NCBI GenBank assembly: GCA_033439255.1
Contig: CM065891.1
Location: 1,240,001-1,304,000 of the forward strand
Length of the DNA: 64,000 nucleotides
DNA from: Hericium rajendrae
Taxonomy: Eukaryota > Basidiomycota > Agaricomycetes > Russulales > Hericiaceae
Direction: 5' to 3'
Position numbers and translations under genes: made by a program. This document shows, piece after piece, positions 35,548 to 45,680 of this stretch; position 1 is the first letter of the stretch; every line of letters starts with the position of its first letter. The notes beneath the pieces were generated by a model. The model was not told the DNA's origin. It saw only the letters and a program-made list of their open reading frames with translations, and searched no databases.

Positions 35548-36398
35548 CTAGACACACGTTTTCCTCGTCAGCACATAACGGAATACAGAAGAACAGAACA
35601 GTGGACGCACTGTGGGGTCGGTGGGGCAGCACACGCCGTTGCCGAGTTGGGAGCGCTGCCGAGCGCAGCTGCGCTTTTGGAGCCTGCCCAGTCGGGCTCG
35701 CAGGATACGCTCTCGTAGCTGACGTTCCAGACGCCAAAGTCCTGTACCCAGTTTGGCAGTCAGACCAGGCAAAGATGAAAGTGAAAAGTAGGCGGCGCAC
35801 AGTATAACCTATGGCGAGAGGCGTGTGGGTGAGTGGTCATGTCGGGCAAAGTGCGGGCGGACGTACCGTAGAAAGACGCGTTAGACGGGAAGAAATTGTC
35901 GGGTATGGATGAAGACGGCCACGCGAGGTCAAAGTTCAAGTAGTTCCCCGCACTGCATGTCTAACGTCAATATACCATCTATAATGCAAAGAAATACACG
36001 CACGCATTTGGGGCGTTGCTAGTTGCATTACACCATCCAGTTTTGCTGAGCGGACAGAGGTCCGTGACTTTAACGACAACGCTCTTCTGCTGCGCGGGGA
36101 AGAAGGATGGGTCGGACAAAAAGGTGTTGAGCAGCGTGAGGTTGAAGCAGCGTCCACATGCAGGGCCGTACGCAGTGCTGCTCCCAAAGGCCAGCTGGTT
36201 GAGCGCGGCAGTCGGATAGTGCGTACTGCCCGCGGTGCAGCCGCAGGACGCGATGAAGTCTTGCGGAAGGGTATAGTGCGTGAGGGTCGCGGTGCCGGAA
36301 GGCGGGTATGAGATCCACGAGGTTGCTTGCACGAGCGTGGGGAGAAAAAGAGCAGAAAGGGCTGCATAGAAATACAGCGTAGGGGGTATAGATTTCAT
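35548..36398 (-). CDS. Secreted GH45-like endoglucanase (subfamily C type, expansin-related fold)
   Basis: This is a predicted extracellular small endoglucanase acting on beta-1,4-glucans. The signal peptide MKSIPPTLYFYAALSALFLP ends around QATSW. The double-psi barrel shows AALNQLAFGSSTAYGPACG, RCFNLTLLNTFLSDP and SVVVKVTDLCPLSKTGWCN. The Asp of TDLCP aligns with the general acid of basidiomycete Cel45 enzymes. After the first intron come GNYLNFDLAWPSSSIP and FFPSNASFYG, and after the second FGVWNVSYESVSCEPDWAG. No carbohydrate-binding module is present. Near 35645-35651 one C appears missing (CCCAACTCGGC), since the duplicate at 39.9 kb keeps the frame into GDSVCCP. Depending on that base the protein ends at 35568 or 35548. 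An inverted broken duplicate lies at 39430-40085. Confidence 0.82.
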
Positions 36399-36552
36399 GG
36401 GTATATACTGGATTTCAAGTCATGGACTTGAGTCGTGACGAACAGAAGAACAGAAGGCCGTGCTCACGGAAGTAGATTAGATTAGATCGGAGGGTGTCGC
36501 GCGTGGGGCGGCCGGAGACGGCTGGAGCCCTCCGTCGTCCCTCCTCTACGGC
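36399..36552. promoter_or_regulatory. Short divergent promoter (GH45-like / Gcn5)
   Basis: About 150 bp separates the GH45-like start and the first plausible ATG of the acetyltransferase. The GH45 secretion gene and a housekeeping acetyltransferase would share this stretch. Confidence 0.45.
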
Positions 36553-39024
36553 ATGAAATACCTCTACCCGCATCCAACAATCTCGCCGACATCTCTCCCC
36601 TCTCCCAGTCCATAAAAATCGCCCGCCATTCGCCGTGCAGCGCCTGCGACGTCTGCCCCGGCCTGCATCCCTCCCCGGCATCTGACATCATCCGCGACGA
36701 CCGCGTCGAGAACTCGAACTCGCTGACAGACCTCGCGCAGTATGGCTCGGACGATGACGACGGCACGACGAGCTACCTCCTGTCGTGCGAGTGTGGGCAC
36801 AGCGTTAAGGACCACGGCGCGGATGACAGGGCGCTTGACGAAGATGAGTTCGCACGGCGCGCACGGGTGGCAGTCAAGATCGACGAGCATCTCGAGGTGC
36901 GTGCGTTGCTCCGCTGGTCCGATCATTCCTCTCATCTCGTCATCGTGCATACCCCGCCATCGATTCCGTCTCCCCGCACGGCAAACGACATTGGTTCTTT
37001 TCATACCAGGTGCGGAGTTTGAACTGTTCGGTGGATGGCTATCCTCATGCTCATTGTGCCTCTGCGCGCTTTAGAACGTCGGGCGATTGCTCGACTTTGA
37101 CTACACGGACGAGACCATGGACGCCCTCCGGCATCAGCTGCGGCTCCCAAAGTCCTTCATGAGCCTGTCAGAATCAGTTCCTTCCCCAGGCAAGTCCCTC
37201 CCACCGTTGGCCACGAGGCCACGAGGCGCGCGCTCGCTGCCTTCCGCAAGTCTTCCGTTCGCCTCACTGATCCTTCTATTCTTGCAGTCTTAGTCTCCCC
37301 AGATAAACAACCCCCGTCCCCGGGCTCCTCACGCCTCAGTGAGCGCACCTCCCCGCCCCCCGCCAAGCGCCGCCGCATCTCCCTGTCCTCACTGAGCGAC
37401 CAAGACGACGACGAAGACCAGCCGCTCGCAGCGAAGATGCACGCCTCGCTCAATGGCGCCGCGCGCCAGGGCACCGACCGCCGCAGCGGCAAGACGACCA
37501 AGGCCCACACGGGCCCCGCATCGTTATTCGCGCCACCGACGGGCGAGTTGCAGGCCGAGATGAACGGACACGTCGCGAAGGTCAAGGTCGAGGAGCGCAT
37601 GGATGAGCGCCAGCTCGATAGGCTGGTGACGGGCGTCACAGTGGACACGGAGGCGCGCCGACGAGTGCGGTAAGCATCTGATTCTGACATCCTGCATGGC
37701 CGCCCTTTCACAGCTGCACATCTTGCAGCCACCCGTCAAGCCCGAAAAGCTGTCTGCGGCCGAGCTCCGCAGGGGCGTCATCCAGATCATCCCCGTGGAG
37801 AACGACCGCCAGCCGCGGTCGCTCGTCATCCTTACCAACCTCAAGACGTTGTTCCAGAAGCAGCTACCGGTGATGCCACCGGAGTACATCGCGCGGCTTG
37901 TGTACGACACGAATTCGAAGGCGCTTGCGATATGCAAGCGCGGCTACAAGGTCGTCGGTGGGATCTGCTATCGGCCGTTTCCCCATCGCGGCTTTGCGGA
38001 GATCGTGTTCTTCGCGACCGCGTCCGTCGACCAGGAGAAGGTGCGCATTCTTCCGCTCTCCGGGCCGGCTTTGTTCAATACGCCGTGGACAGGGCTACGG
38101 CGGGCTGCTCATGGATCACTTCAAAGCACACATCCGGCGCACGTATCCCGAGATGATGCACTTCCTGACGTACGCAGACAACTATGCCGTCGGCTACTTC
38201 AAGAAGCAGGGCTTCACGAAGGACATCACACTCGACCGCTCGGTGTGGGCGGGCTACATCAAAGACTACGAGGGCGGCACGATTATGCAATGCACGCTCC
38301 TGCGGCGTGTCGACTACCTCGCTCAGCGCGACATCGTCGGCGCGCAGCGCGCGGCGATTCTCAGCAAGATTCGCGAGATGAGCAAGAGCCACGTCGTCTA
38401 CGAGGGCCTGCCGCAGTTCCGGGACGGCGGTGGCGAGGGGCTGTATGTCGACCCGCGCGAGGTGCCCGGTCTCCGTACGTACATGTGCCGCATCGTGCCG
38501 CCGCCGGAGCCATGTTGATGATGCATGCGTTTGTAGGCGAGAGCGGGTGGACGCCGGACATGATGCCGCCGTATGTCGTGTGCTGTTGCCTGTAGGACGA
38601 GACATTCACGTGTGCTTTGCTTTGCTGTGTTGCAGGACCGGCGCCGCGCGTAAAGATGCGGAGCGCAGCATGATGGAGCGCATCCTCGCCGAGCTGCAGA
38701 GCCACCCGTCCGCGTGGCCGTTCATGCAGCCCGTGAACAAGAACGAGGTGCTCGACTACTACGACGTGATCGCGCAGCCCATGGGTACGGCGCTGCATGC
38801 CTCTGCCGTGTGTGTCATGTCGCTGAAATCATCCGGACAGACCTCAGCACGATGGAGCACAAGCTCGAGACGGGGCAGTACGCGGGTTCGACGCGTTCCT
38901 CGCCGACGCGCAGCTCGTGTTCGACAACTGCCGGTTCTACAACCAGGAGGGCTCGATATACTGGAAGAACGCGAACAAGGTCGAGAAGCACATGCGCGAC
39001 CTCGTCGACCGGCTGCGGGGATAG
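36553..39024 (+). CDS. Gcn5/PCAF histone acetyltransferase with PCAF-type N-domain and bromodomain
   Basis: This is the catalytic HAT of SAGA/ADA, acetylating histone H3 from acetyl-CoA. The N-terminal Cys/His-rich part reads [15 protein letters not shown] then [17 protein letters not shown] and [17 protein letters not shown]. It resembles the PCAF N-terminal homology domain, which yeast Gcn5 lacks. A disordered Ser/Asp-rich linker follows. The HAT core has [40 protein letters not shown] (catalytic Glu in FAEIVF), [13 protein letters not shown] (acetyl-CoA loop) and [19 protein letters not shown]. The bromodomain has [20 protein letters not shown] and later [20 protein letters not shown]. The 5' end is uncertain: the ATG at 36553 is out of frame with [15 protein letters not shown] by one step. 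A further one-base break lies in a G-run near 38884-38886. One intron (about 37190) seems to use a GC donor. Confidence 0.88.
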
Positions 39025-39429
39025 CGCGGCGCGCGTTCTTCCGTCGTTTGCTTAGGTTGGCCTGGTGTATATCCCTGCATTGTATTCTTAGGTGCGCTTG
39101 CTCGCCATACACGTAACTTATACATCTGTTTTTATATCAATATTGTACTTTGGCTTGGTTCCGCCGCTCGATTGCAATGGCCCTGAACATTGGTGCTGAT
39201 GGATACTGTGACAATTATTGGTACATTGTGGTCGGGCAGCCTGGCGGTGTGTCATATAGACCGCCATCACAAATACGGGATGCTATTTCCGTCCTGTAAT
39301 TGCGACTTCATGATACCGACAGGCATGTAGCGCATCTATATGACTTTTGGAACCGTCGTTGGCTGACAGATAAGCGGACATTCCCAACATGAGGGCACAG
39401 GGTGCATTGGCTACTTGCTGGAACACCGT
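39025..39429. other. Intergenic 3' of Gcn5
   Basis: This holds the terminator region of Gcn5 (ttttatatcaatattgtac near 39130) and unassigned sequence up to the start of detectable GH45 homology. No gene is seen. Confidence 0.5.
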
Positions 39430-40085
39430 CGCTACTTCAAGCTCACACTGCTCAACACCTTCCTGTCCGACCCGACATTCTTCCCGGTGCAGCAGAAGAG
39501 CATCGTCGTGAAGATGACGGACCTCTGACCGCCGAGCACAACTGGGTGCAATGCGACAAGCAGTGCGCCGTATGCGTGAGTCTGGTTCACTGCTTTTTAG
39601 ATATATATATTCATATAGGACATGCAGCGCGGGGAACTATCTGAACTTTGACCTCGCATGGCCGTCCTCATCTATACCCAACAACTTCTTCCCCTCCAAC
39701 GCAGCCTTTTACGGTATGTGCGCCGCGCCGCGCCCTGCGTCATCCACTCATCCACACATATTTCGCCTCAGGATGCACTGTGTGCCACCTCATTCACATC
39801 TTTTGCGTGGAGTCTGACTGCCCGGATTGATCGAGAAGCTTTGGCGTCTGGAACGTCAGCTACGAGAGCATCATGCAAGTAGAACTGGCCGGGCTCCAAA
39901 AGCGTCGCCGCATTCGGCAGCAACGCGCCCGATCTGGGCGACAGCGTGTGCTGCCCCTAGTCTCCGTTACGACCTTACACAGAAGATAGTCATTCTGTGT
40001 TTAAGTGCTGCCCGCCGAGCCGACGGTGTGTTGCCCATCCTGCCATCTTACTAGTGTCCTGCTGACGAGAATGCTGTGTGCATAG
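39430..40085 (+). pseudogene. 5'-truncated GH45-like pseudogene, inverted duplicate
   Basis: It aligns with the gene at 35548-36398 but in opposite orientation, from KLTLLNTFLSDPTFFPVQQ onwards, without signal peptide or the first 70 residues. Introns are retained at the same positions, so the copy is DNA-mediated. Lesions are TGA replacing the Cys codon directly after the catalytic TDL motif, a 2-bp loss after WNVSYES, and a 48-bp insertion (39957-40004) in the GDSVCCP codons. Similarity to the 3' flank of the intact gene (gctgacgag...gtgtg..tagg) extends to about 40085, exactly where the AT-rich island begins. Confidence 0.85.
39957..40004 (+). mobile_element. 48-bp mini-insertion, copy 2, with exact 9-bp target duplication
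   Basis: It is flanked by gtgctgccc at 39948-39956 and 40005-40013; neighbouring bases differ, so the duplication is exactly 9 bp and the element exactly 48 bp. The intact GH45 paralogue has this site once and uninterrupted (reverse strand, about 35625-35640), giving an in-window empty site. The element starts ctagtctccg and ends gtgtttaa, like copy 1, and contains the same cttacacagaa/ttctgtgtttaag hairpin. Confidence 0.88.
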
Positions 40086-41278
40086 GAGAGTGCAAATGGC
40101 TTACAGCTACATAGGACTATATACCTTCTGCCTGCTGCTATGAAGGCTATGATAAGGTGCATAGCTCAACATAGGTGCAAGGTTGGCTACATAGACCTCA
40201 TAGCACTATGCTAGGACACATACTTTAGTACTGAGCTATATAAATTTCTAATTTCTCAGATGACCTATCTAGTCAATGTTATCCAATGATTCATCAACTA
40301 TGCCAGTCAGTCCTGAAGTGCCTATCACTATGGGCTGACAGGTAAAGCTGCAGCATAGGCAGTACAGAAGCAGAAACAGCACTGACAGATCTCTGTCAGA
40401 GCTCTGATGACAATAGATGCCATTTTGAACCCTGTTCAAATGTTATTCACATAGAAATATGAGAGGCTGGTCAAGCAATAGCCCTACATAGTTTTGGTTT
40501 TCTAGCCAAAAAATTTGGCCAATCCAAAATGTTGTGGAAACTAAAATGAGGTCATTTTTGGACCTTTTGGGACCTCCTGAGTTCAAATCTCAACTTATTT
40601 TGGCCTAAAAAATTTGCATCCAGGTCCTGCCAAATTGGATGGCTTTGACTGTCTGCAACTGTAGCTTTACATAGATTACTGAACTGCTATAAGACTGCTA
40701 TATATAAAAGAGAACAGCTATGGACTTAAAAAAGCTATATAGCCTACATAGCCTTATATACTAGTAATATATTTCTGTGATAATGCCTGATGCAGCTTCC
40801 TTTTTGGAGCATCGTAACTCTATGATGTTTCTCTCTCTTGTTATACTGAGTCATTACAACATTGGCTATCATATGCAAATCAGTATCTTGTAGCACAGGC
40901 ACTGATACTATAGCATAATGTAATGTTGCCCTAGCTATCAATCAAAAAACACTTTTCTCTAATATAGCTGTGCCAAAAAATATAGGACTCATAGCACTAC
41001 TATAAGACTCATATGAGTGGCTAAAAGCTATGTCAAACAAAGTTCCCTTTCTATCAGAATTATAGGGCTATTGGGACCATCTGATGTCTTGTATGTAGAA
41101 TGTAGAATAGGTTGCCATGTGTTCTCTGTTACTTGAACCAATCCCTCAAGAGTCAAGAATGATATCTCTCACAGTGATTCCAGAAAGCCAGTTCCACAAA
41201 AGGTCACTGTCACAGTAAAAGATGTCTGCTAAAAGTGTCACCAGTCTTCCTTTGGATTTTAAAGTACTATCTTCAAAA
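40086..41278. repeat. AT-rich low-complexity island with catag/ctatag words
   Basis: Base composition drops sharply relative to both flanks. The sequence is dense in catag, ctatata, agcacta and acatagg words in both orientations, and in near-palindromes such as ctatatagcctacatagcc. Stop codons are frequent in all frames and no transposase, reverse transcriptase or terminal repeat was recognised. The left edge coincides with the end of GH45 homology; the right edge merges into the 3' part of the next gene. It could be a degraded element or locally mutated DNA. Confidence 0.6.
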
Positions 41279-42577
41279 TCAAAAAAAAGTGTAGATGTAG
41301 ATTCTTGAGAGCATGGCAGCTATATCCAAGTCAGACATGTAAAAGCAGTAAATCAAAAGTACATAAATAGTTTCAATGCAATGACTCACCTTAAATTTGA
41401 CTCCAATCACCATGGTGTCCAAGTGCACTGGGCTGTGCCATTGGCATGACATGAAGTAATCTCTTCTGTCGAGTGCATCCACAATACGAACACCATATGT
41501 GTCTTCTTCATCCTTCATATCAAAAAAAATCGGGGGATGGAGTAGATCATGGTGGGGCTCTTTCGGAATGTCGATAAGAACTCAAATTCAAAGGCTGCCA
41601 TAATTCTTGAGGAATTATAAAACTCGAGTTGCTACAAGTTTGTTCTGTCTGCGGGTGCCAGTGTCCCTCTGGTATGGATGTTGTGATGACCGAGCTGATA
41701 TTGCATGTCAAAAGCTCTCTGGTCAATGACATCGCAGTGTTGGGATCTTGCTGATGACAGTGGATCAAAAAGTCGTGGAAAATCTGGAACAGCACACAGA
41801 AGACAAATTTAACAGATGCTCTCATTATGAATTGGTCAAAACATACCTTTCTGGACACATGTACATGGAATGGCTGATTCCGTAATTATTCGGTCCACCG
41901 CGATATAGTTGGATCGGAGGGGATTGAATCAACATGCTATACAGGGCCCGCACGTAGCGGTGAGTCTCTACATTGACAGCATAATGCTCGCGGTGGATTT
42001 CTGCAAGATGATCCTGGCGTTCTCTAATGGACACGGTGAGCCTTGCACCAAGGTTGTATGCACTTTACGATACGCACCCTTGAGCAAGTGAAAGTAGGGT
42101 ATTCATCGCTGTGATTTGTGCTGCAAGCTGGGCGCGAAAAGCAACCGATTCGTCTTTCTTAAACAACGACCAAACGACCCTCCGCTGCATGTCGAGTGCC
42201 ATCGCCCTCATCGAGCTATTGCCGCTTTGGACGTCTAGCTGGTATTTGCTGATCATCTCGCTCACTTGTTCCAGGATATGTTTGCAGGTCCGAATCGATT
42301 GACGAAGGCCATTCTCGACCGACTGCGAGAGCCGATCCGGCCCCTGCGAATCTATCGCCTTCTGTACAACGGTCACGGTGTCCACGAGGGCGTGAAGTTC
42401 CAGGATTAGACCCTGGTATTCGGCAGAACATCCTCTGCTATCACGGAGCGTTTTTATACATGTCCCGGCGATCTGGAGGAGCGCGATGATATCTCCTAAG
42501 GAGCCTACCGTGAACGCGAAAATGGGCATGAGGTGGTAGATAAGGGCGGGATCGAGGGAGGGGAGGTCCAGGTCCAA
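41279..42577 (-). CDS. STAND/NLR-N-like helical protein with probable ubiquitin-like C-domain
   Basis: Exon 1 (42577 to about 42072) encodes FAFTVGSLGDIIALLQIAGT, GCSAEYQGLILELHALVDTV, ENGLRQSIRTCKHILEQVSE and VVWSLFKKDESVAFRAQLAA. This is the helical N-terminal module common in fungal STAND/NLR-type and ubiquitin-like-domain proteins. The ATG giving MPIFAFTV (about 42529) could be the true start. A second exon reads LTVSIRERQDHLAEIHREHY. A third (from about 41794) starts IFHDFLIHCHQQDPN, and another holds GVRIVDALDRRDYFMSCQW, similar to the start of fungal ubiquitin-like domains; the domain is not complete. The coding 3' half lies in AT-rich DNA and I could not find a convincing end, so the gene may be truncated by the island. 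Function is unknown; a role in incompatibility or immunity-like signalling is only family inference. Confidence 0.55.
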
Positions 42578-43613
42578 GACGGGAGGTCAGATATAAGAGC
42601 TACCCCTTGCGGACGGCATTGCACAGCCTCGTGTGCTGTACGTGCAAGCGTCAATCCTGCTTCAATCGCAGCGGGAACGCTCTGAGATAAAGGCTTACTT
42701 AAACGCCGTATCTGGATATCAACAACGCTCAACGACAAGAGCCGCTATTAAAGGGTAGCAGTCGAAATGCAACGTAACTGCTGGATGCTTGGAACGCAAA
42801 GTTCTGTCGACGATCGGCTGGAAATATGAAAATCGCAGTAGGTGAAAGGAAACCCGAATAATGCTGGCTCACAAGAAAATCGGCTGGCTCGTGCCGGCTC
42901 ATTGTGGACACCAACAGCCAAAATCCTTTGATGATGTGATCTTGGCAAGCTTGACGCATAAGACTCAAAGTAAGTAATATGGTAACATACTGTCTTGCGT
43001 GCTCCGAAGATCTTGGGGATATCTTGTCATGTGTTCTCCAAGAGCATTGGATGCGATGCTTACTGGTCTGCGAAGCTGTCAAAAGGTGGGGCTATAAGTC
43101 GTGGCCATCCGTGTTCGTTCAGTAGGACACTTCGGATTCAGCATGCCAGAGGCCTAATAGGCTGTCGGAAAGAGGATGAATACCAACTCATCTGGCCATG
43201 TAGTACTTTAGGATAGAAATGCTGTGCCAATATTATGATATGATGCCGGGTGCGTCATGCGAAGAAGCAAGGAAAAGTACTGTCTTCCGAGCTGCCTCTT
43301 GTCGTCGTCGACCCTGACGTTGTCGAAATTGCCGTGGATTGCCATCGATGAGCGCTTGTCTCAGAATCTTATCTTATCACGGTCTGCAGTCGATACGTAC
43401 GTGCCGGACGAGTTGAACTAGTAGGTTTGAACAGGGTTGAACGTTGAACTCCTTAATACTATTATCATACGAACTCGACCATCACTCCCCTATTGACTTC
43501 TTAGTGTGGAAAGGGTTATATCGACTACATTTTTGAGCACCAGAAGTCAAATTGATGGACGAAGAGCACATGCGGATACTTACAATATATCGTTCCTTGG
43601 GTTATCTTTAGAA
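42578..43613. other. Intergenic with a promoter-like segment (left member of a duplicated pair)
   Basis: No gene is seen. At 43367-43384 atcttatcttatcacggt and at about 43471-43485 aactcgaccatcact recur upstream of the WBP4-like gene at 46904-46921 and about 46953-46967, in the same order and orientation. The first motif read on the - strand is TGATAAGATAAG, a double GATA-factor site. Confidence 0.55.
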
Positions 43614-45440
43614 TTAGAACACGAAAACTTCAATCTCTCGGATGGGTTGAAGTCCCTGCTCGAAGATAAGCTCCAATATGTACGAGGCCATTTGCACACT
43701 CGCCTTGAGCCCCAATAAGCGTTGTTCGTCCAGCAAAAAACTGCTGTAGAGATCCGCGTTGGGAATGCGAGCTGCGGTATACGGGAGTGCAGTTTTGACC
43801 GGCTTGGTAAACAGTGATGTTTCAAGAGTGGTGGGCTCGGTGACGAGCATGGGATCATGATCGCCCGAGGCCAAGCGTCGACGATGGACGCCGCGGTTGA
43901 AATCCAGCAGGTAAGTCGACTGCGTGGTGCACGTATCCGCAGTGTCCGTCAACTGCATGACCACTCGTTCTCCGTGGATTGGTCTTGAGTTGTCCACAAC
44001 GTTGAGCAATAGCAGCCAACGTTTTGATTTAAACATGGACCTACTTTTGTGGAGAGTCGATATACCTGTGCATGAAGACTCGGGTATATTCTGGGCCCCA
44101 GGCATCCCATGGTATACTGCGTCCTTGCCCGTGGACATCGTTGATAAAAGCTTTCTGGCTTTGCTGAACACGTCGATATGTATCACCATTCTCATGCTGA
44201 ACGGGTGAGTACTGAACCAGCGTCGTACACCAGAATGCGGCAGGGATCTTCAACCTTGAAAGGAAGGCCGGGAGGCTGGTAAGAAGCGCAGGGCGTGGTA
44301 TTAATATAACCTGAGAAATGTTGCTCTTCAGTGACTTCCGGGAGCAGGAGGGTGACGATATGCTTGACTGCGCCATCAGCAACTGGCCGTGGCGCGCCGT
44401 CCGAGGACTCGTCGCAGAATGTGAAAAACAGCAGCGCGATCTCGGATCGGCACGCGTTCGACAGCTCCGCAGACAACACGAATGACCGGGAGGAAAGGAA
44501 GGCGAAGTCTCTGACCGACCATAACCAATTTTCATCAAGGCATGTTGTCATTCTCTGCATCCGTGAATAGTCAGGAATTGGACAACGAATTGACATACAG
44601 AATATAATACATACGACAACCAGTTCACCCAACTGCCAGTTGTAAATCACGATAGAGTTCTCCCCATCGTCGCTGACTGTAACGCCAACCATATCTCCGG
44701 CAATCTGAGGGTTCGAGATCCTGGCATTGTAGGCACCCGTGATGAACTGGATCCGGTGGAGGTCCTTTGACTGGCATAATGGATGCAGGCGAGTGCCATT
44801 AGAGCTGAGAGATCTTGGAACAAATGACAAGTACAATTGGAGCGACGCGTCGTGGAACAGATTGCCCGTCACCAAAAAGATGACAACGTCCGCAGCAGGA
44901 TCCATGCAGAAGGCGCGGTACCAGAGATTATCGTCTCCAAACGATCTACACTCTACGGCTTCCGTCGCACGGGTGGGTAACGTGGTAGAAAAAATTGCGC
45001 AGTGAGAATTGCCTTCGTCAATCGCGAGGCTCGGGCATATCGCCTGCGAGAATATACCTTGCGCATAATGCATATTTCTATGCCTTGGCCTCGTTGGATA
45101 TGACTTGATGATTTCCTGCTTCACCCAGTCCAAGGTGCGCCAGCGCGAGCGGAGATCGAGAAGAAGTCGCAGACGATCGCTTGTGCTCAGATCATTCGGA
45201 GGCCCATCAACGAATCCATCAACACCAAGTTCGACCGTATATGAAAGGCTCTGCAGCCTCTTTGACTAGTTTATGAAAACGTTTGCATACCTAGGATAGT
45301 CGTTCAGATAGAAATTTTGCTGCGACATCTGTGGAGCACACGCACCATTGAGTAGATGATCAAGTCTCGGTATCCCAGATGCTGCAGCCCCATTATAAGA
45401 AGCTCCGAAGGAAAAGACAGAAGCTGCAGTCTTGAGGCCA
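43614..45440 (-). pseudogene. F-box-like protein, copy D (several frame breaks)
   Basis: Start MASRLQLLSFPSELLIMGLQ at 45440 matches copy C. Family blocks follow: VCKRFHKLVKEAAE, MHYAQGIFSQAI, FCMDPAADVVIFLV, LSSNGTRLHPLC, IAGDMVGVTVS, IYNWQLGELVVV, SFVLSAELSN, GLPFKVEDPCRILVYDAG, IPWDAWGPEYTRVFM and LDFNRGVHRRRLASGD. The last exon ends REIEVFVF (stop 43614-43616). Lesions are an extra base near 45250 (before the VDGF block), a lost base near 44205 (after YDAG) and a shift before IPWDAWG near 44110-44140. The last intron's donor is GC instead of GT. It is the most diverged of the four copies and lies next to a retroelement gag. Confidence 0.78.
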
Positions 45441-45680
45441 TGACACGCGTCGACGGTATGGTGCTATCGGTAATGGTGTGTGGGAAGAGACACTTAAATA
45501 TCTGGCACGATACTTATACGGTCCTGACTCTGGTTAGACAGATGCCAAATGAGCAATTGTCAAGCGCTGGCATTGACCGGTCCAAAAGGAGCTTGCAGCA
45601 ATTGTATTGAAAACAACTATCCTAAGTTACTTCCAGTCAAGCGCCAACATCCCGCGAGTCCCAGGAAAGTGAGAACAAAG

